This document shows, piece after piece, positions 62,614-64,000 of a DNA stretch of 64,000 nt. Source of the stretch: an uncultured SAR116 cluster alpha proteobacterium (GTDB lineage: Bacteria; Pseudomonadota; Alphaproteobacteria; Puniceispirillales; Marisalimonadaceae); contig CACBDG010000004.1 in assembly GCA_902537945.1 (NCBI GenBank), positions 1 to 64,000 on the forward strand, read 5' to 3'. A program made the translations under genes and the position numbers. The notes under the pieces were generated by a model. It did not search any database. It was not told the DNA's origin and saw nothing but the letters and a program-made list of their open reading frames with translations. How positions within the stretch are numbered: position 1 is the first letter of the stretch; each line of letters starts with the position of its first letter.

Positions 62614-63141
62614 TTATCCATTTTTAAATTGTTTTGCACCAATCATTTTTTGAGACAACAAAACTGCTGCAGAACGATTGGTATTAAAAGCAAATCTTGC
62701 TGCAGCATCTACTGTTGAACCGACTTCTTCTTTATAATCAGCTCTAAAAACTTTAACGTCCATTGCTTCCAAAACTTTTGGGGTTCCTAAACCCATGGGA
62801 ACTTGCCATGGAACAAATTCTCCCCATTCACCTCTCATAGAAACTAAAGTTAAGAACGGGATTCTACAAATATTTGGTAAAGCAAGAGCATTTATACAAT
62901 TTCCTACACCACTTGACTGCATTAGTAATGCACTTTTTCTACCTCCAGCAAATGCACCACAAGATAAACCAACTCCATCTTGTTCAGTTGTAAGCGTTAC
63001 AACATCAATTTCATTATCTTTTTCACAGAGATTAATGAGAGGTGTATGTCCAGCATCAGGAACATGGGAAACCATTGTAATATCTAATTCTTTGAAAACT
63101 TTGTAAATATCATTACGCCAGTCTTTAATCGCAACCTCCAA
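62614..63141 (-). CDS. Sulfopyruvate decarboxylase-like alpha subunit (TPP PYR domain)
   Basis: The chain of about 171-175 residues is the pyrimidine-binding half: 'ITMVSHVPDAGHTPLINLCEKDNEIDVVTLTTEQDGVGLSCGAFAGGRKSALLMQSSGVGNCINALALPNICRIPFLTLVSMRGEWGEFVPWQVPMG'. The Glu in 'TTEQDG' activates thiamine. It resembles ComD. The track start (TTG 63141) is inside the GGAGG ribosome site at 63135-63139. That site points to an in-frame ATT at 63129, five bases downstream, giving 'MKDWRNDIYKVFKEL'. It is first in a leftward four-gene operon. Confidence 0.85.
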   Translation of the reverse strand: MEVAIKDWRNDIYKVFKELDITMVSHVPDAGHTPLINLCEKDNEIDVVTLTTEQDGVGLSCGAFAGGRKSALLMQSSGVGNCINALALPNICRIPFLTLVSMRGEWGEFVPWQVPMGLGTPKVLEAMDVKVFRADYKEEVGSTVDAAARFAFNTNRSAAVLLSQKMIGAKQFKNG

Positions 63142-63204
63142 ATTTTAATCCGTTTTTTTGTAATGAGAATAATGTTAAATTGTAATTAAAAAAATTCAAG
63201 TTTA

Positions 63205-63216
63205 TACATTAATGTA
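63205..63216. promoter_or_regulatory. Perfect 12-base palindrome in divergent promoter region
   Basis: TACATTAATGTA lies between the comD-like gene and the divergent SDR, about 65 bases from the first and 80 from the second. It is a plausible operator half-turn pair. The AT content means a chance origin is possible; no regulator is nearby in the window. Confidence 0.3.
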
Positions 63217-63298
63217 GTAAGTAAAATAATGTAACTATTTTTTCGTAGAATTTTTAGAAATCGTTTTAAAAGATTTGCTTATATGGGAATAATTTTAA

Positions 63299-64000
63299 AT
63301 GACAGTGAATAAAGGAAAAGTTGCTATAGTCACTGGAGCTGCCAAAAATATTGGAAGAGCAACTTGTGATAGTCTTTCGAAGTTAGGCTTTAATGTTTTA
63401 GTCCACGCAAACTCTGACAAAGAGGGTGCTATGGAAACACTAGAAATTGTTAAAAAAAATGGAGTAAGTGCTGATATTTTCATTGGTGACTTAACGAAAG
63501 AAGATACATCAGATCATCTTGTTGATGCTGGATCAAAATTAGGTAATATTTCAATTTTAGTAAATAATGCATCACAAAGGGAGTTTAATAAATTTGATGA
63601 TATGTCATTTGATCAATGGAGATTTGTATTGTCTATTAATCTAGATACATTATTTCATACTTGTAAAGCAGTAATCCCAGAAATGAAAAAAAATAATTGG
63701 GGAAGAATTGTTAATCTTGGAGGATTGTCAGCACATATAAGTGCAATAGGAAGAGCTCATGTCATAACTTCAAAGTCAGCGGTAGTTGGTTTTTCTAGAG
63801 CTTTGGCAATGGAATATGCTGAGGCGGGTATTACTGTTAACACAGTTGTGCCAGGATTGATTGATACCATTAGAGGTGCTTCTGCAGGAAGAAGTCTTGT
63901 CCATCCATCTCATTTAAATCCTCCTATTGGAAGAAAAGGTTATCCTGTTGAAGTAGCTACTATGATTTCTAATTTATGTGGTCCTAATTCTGATTTTATA
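63299..64000 (+). CDS. Short-chain dehydrogenase/reductase (runs off window)
   Basis: This frame is absent from the ORF track because it has no stop before the window ends. ATG 63299 opens 234 codons: 'GKVAIVTGAAKNIGRATCDSLSKLGFNVLVHANS', 'ISILVNNASQREFNKFDDMSFDQWRFVLSINLDTLFHTCKAVIPEMKK', catalytic Ser but 'NLGGLSAHISAIGRAHVITSKSAVVGFSRAL' with His-Val where Tyr is usual, so the YxxxK motif reads HVITSK. 'VNTVVPGLIDTIRGASAG' follows. It is an SDR of the FabG-like type; the missing Tyr deserves attention. It diverges from the comDE-like operon, and few residues remain beyond the window. Confidence 0.88.
   Translation, partial: MTVNKGKVAIVTGAAKNIGRATCDSLSKLGFNVLVHANSDKEGAMETLEIVKKNGVSADIFIGDLTKEDTSDHLVDAGSKLGNISILVNNASQREFNKFDDMSFDQWRFVLSINLDTLFHTCKAVIPEMKKNNWGRIVNLGGLSAHISAIGRAHVITSKSAVVGFSRALAMEYAEAGITVNTVVPGLIDTIRGASAGRSLVHPSHLNPPIGRKGYPVEVATMISNLCGPNSDFI

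Noticed and set aside
1-64000. CRISPR arrays, tRNA or rRNA genes, insertion sequences, prophage
   Set aside because: I looked in the intergenic gaps on both strands and saw no regularly spaced direct repeats, cloverleaf-like sequences, transposase or phage genes.

Overview
ORGANISM. The window is AT-rich (about 30% GC by eye) and tightly packed, with short intergenic gaps, many stop/start overlaps and no stretch over 300 bases without a gene. Gene content points to a heterotrophic alphaproteobacterium, probably a marine, small-genome lineage (HIMB59, AEGEAN-169 or SAR116-like). This is inferred from composition and family mix; no rRNA or other marker gene is present to confirm it. I see no tRNA, rRNA, insertion sequence, prophage or CRISPR array. 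LAYOUT. 1-5.7 kb: the end of a quinone oxidoreductase gene, then a zinc locus. znuCB diverges from an operon of znuA, a MacB-like ABC ATPase, its FtsX-like permease and a DUF3299 periplasmic protein, with a Zur-box-like palindrome in the shared promoter region. 5.7-18 kb: acyl-CoA and oxidative metabolism, comprising a thiolase-like protein with a DUF35 partner, an ADP-forming acyl-CoA synthetase, an MFS carrier, a CurA-type reductase, a FadJ-like enzyme, a nitronate monooxygenase-like protein, and a PhyH / tyrosine-phosphatase / SAF-oxidoreductase operon. 18-36.7 kb: a sugar-acid region with an aldo/keto reductase, OtnI and OtnC homologues, SDRs, two tandem GlcD-like FAD enzymes, a KDG kinase, a 2-hydroxyacid dehydrogenase, an LtnD homologue, an IlvD/Edd-type dehydratase, a UxaA-type dehydratase with SDR and FAH partners, KDPG aldolase and a DenD homologue. 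36.7-46.3 kb: 5-oxoprolinase, two gene fragments facing each other across an apparent deletion, an adenylate cyclase, glutaryl-CoA dehydrogenase, and a DsbA-like isomerase / cupin / TauD operon. 46.4-55.3 kb: a COG3618 amidohydrolase, an LLM flavoprotein, DUF3833 and chalcone-isomerase-like proteins, YciB, a galactarolactone-cycloisomerase-like enolase-superfamily enzyme with a hydrolase and a DMT exporter, a HIT protein and an M20-type amidohydrolase. 55.3-64 kb: zwf-pgl-edd, and a YihU-like reductase facing an operon of a two-subunit sulfopyruvate-decarboxylase-like enzyme, a Gfo/Idh/MocA dehydrogenase and an SDR. HOW IT FITS. The central theme is oxidation of sugars and sugar acids into the Entner-Doudoroff trunk (zwf, pgl, edd, eda, kdgK). 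Side modules appear to handle tetronates (DenD, LtnD, OtnI, OtnC, with no OtnK seen), fuconate or rhamnonate-type acids (UxaA-SDR-FAH) and possibly C3 sulfonates. I found no intact DNA-binding transcription factor; the only recognisable one, a GntR/FCD protein, has lost its helix-turn-helix. The observations most worth a second look are the serial hairpins with GGA / anti-Shine-Dalgarno loops at 22506-22658, the double-ended deletion at about 40858, and the zinc operon with its Zur-like site.
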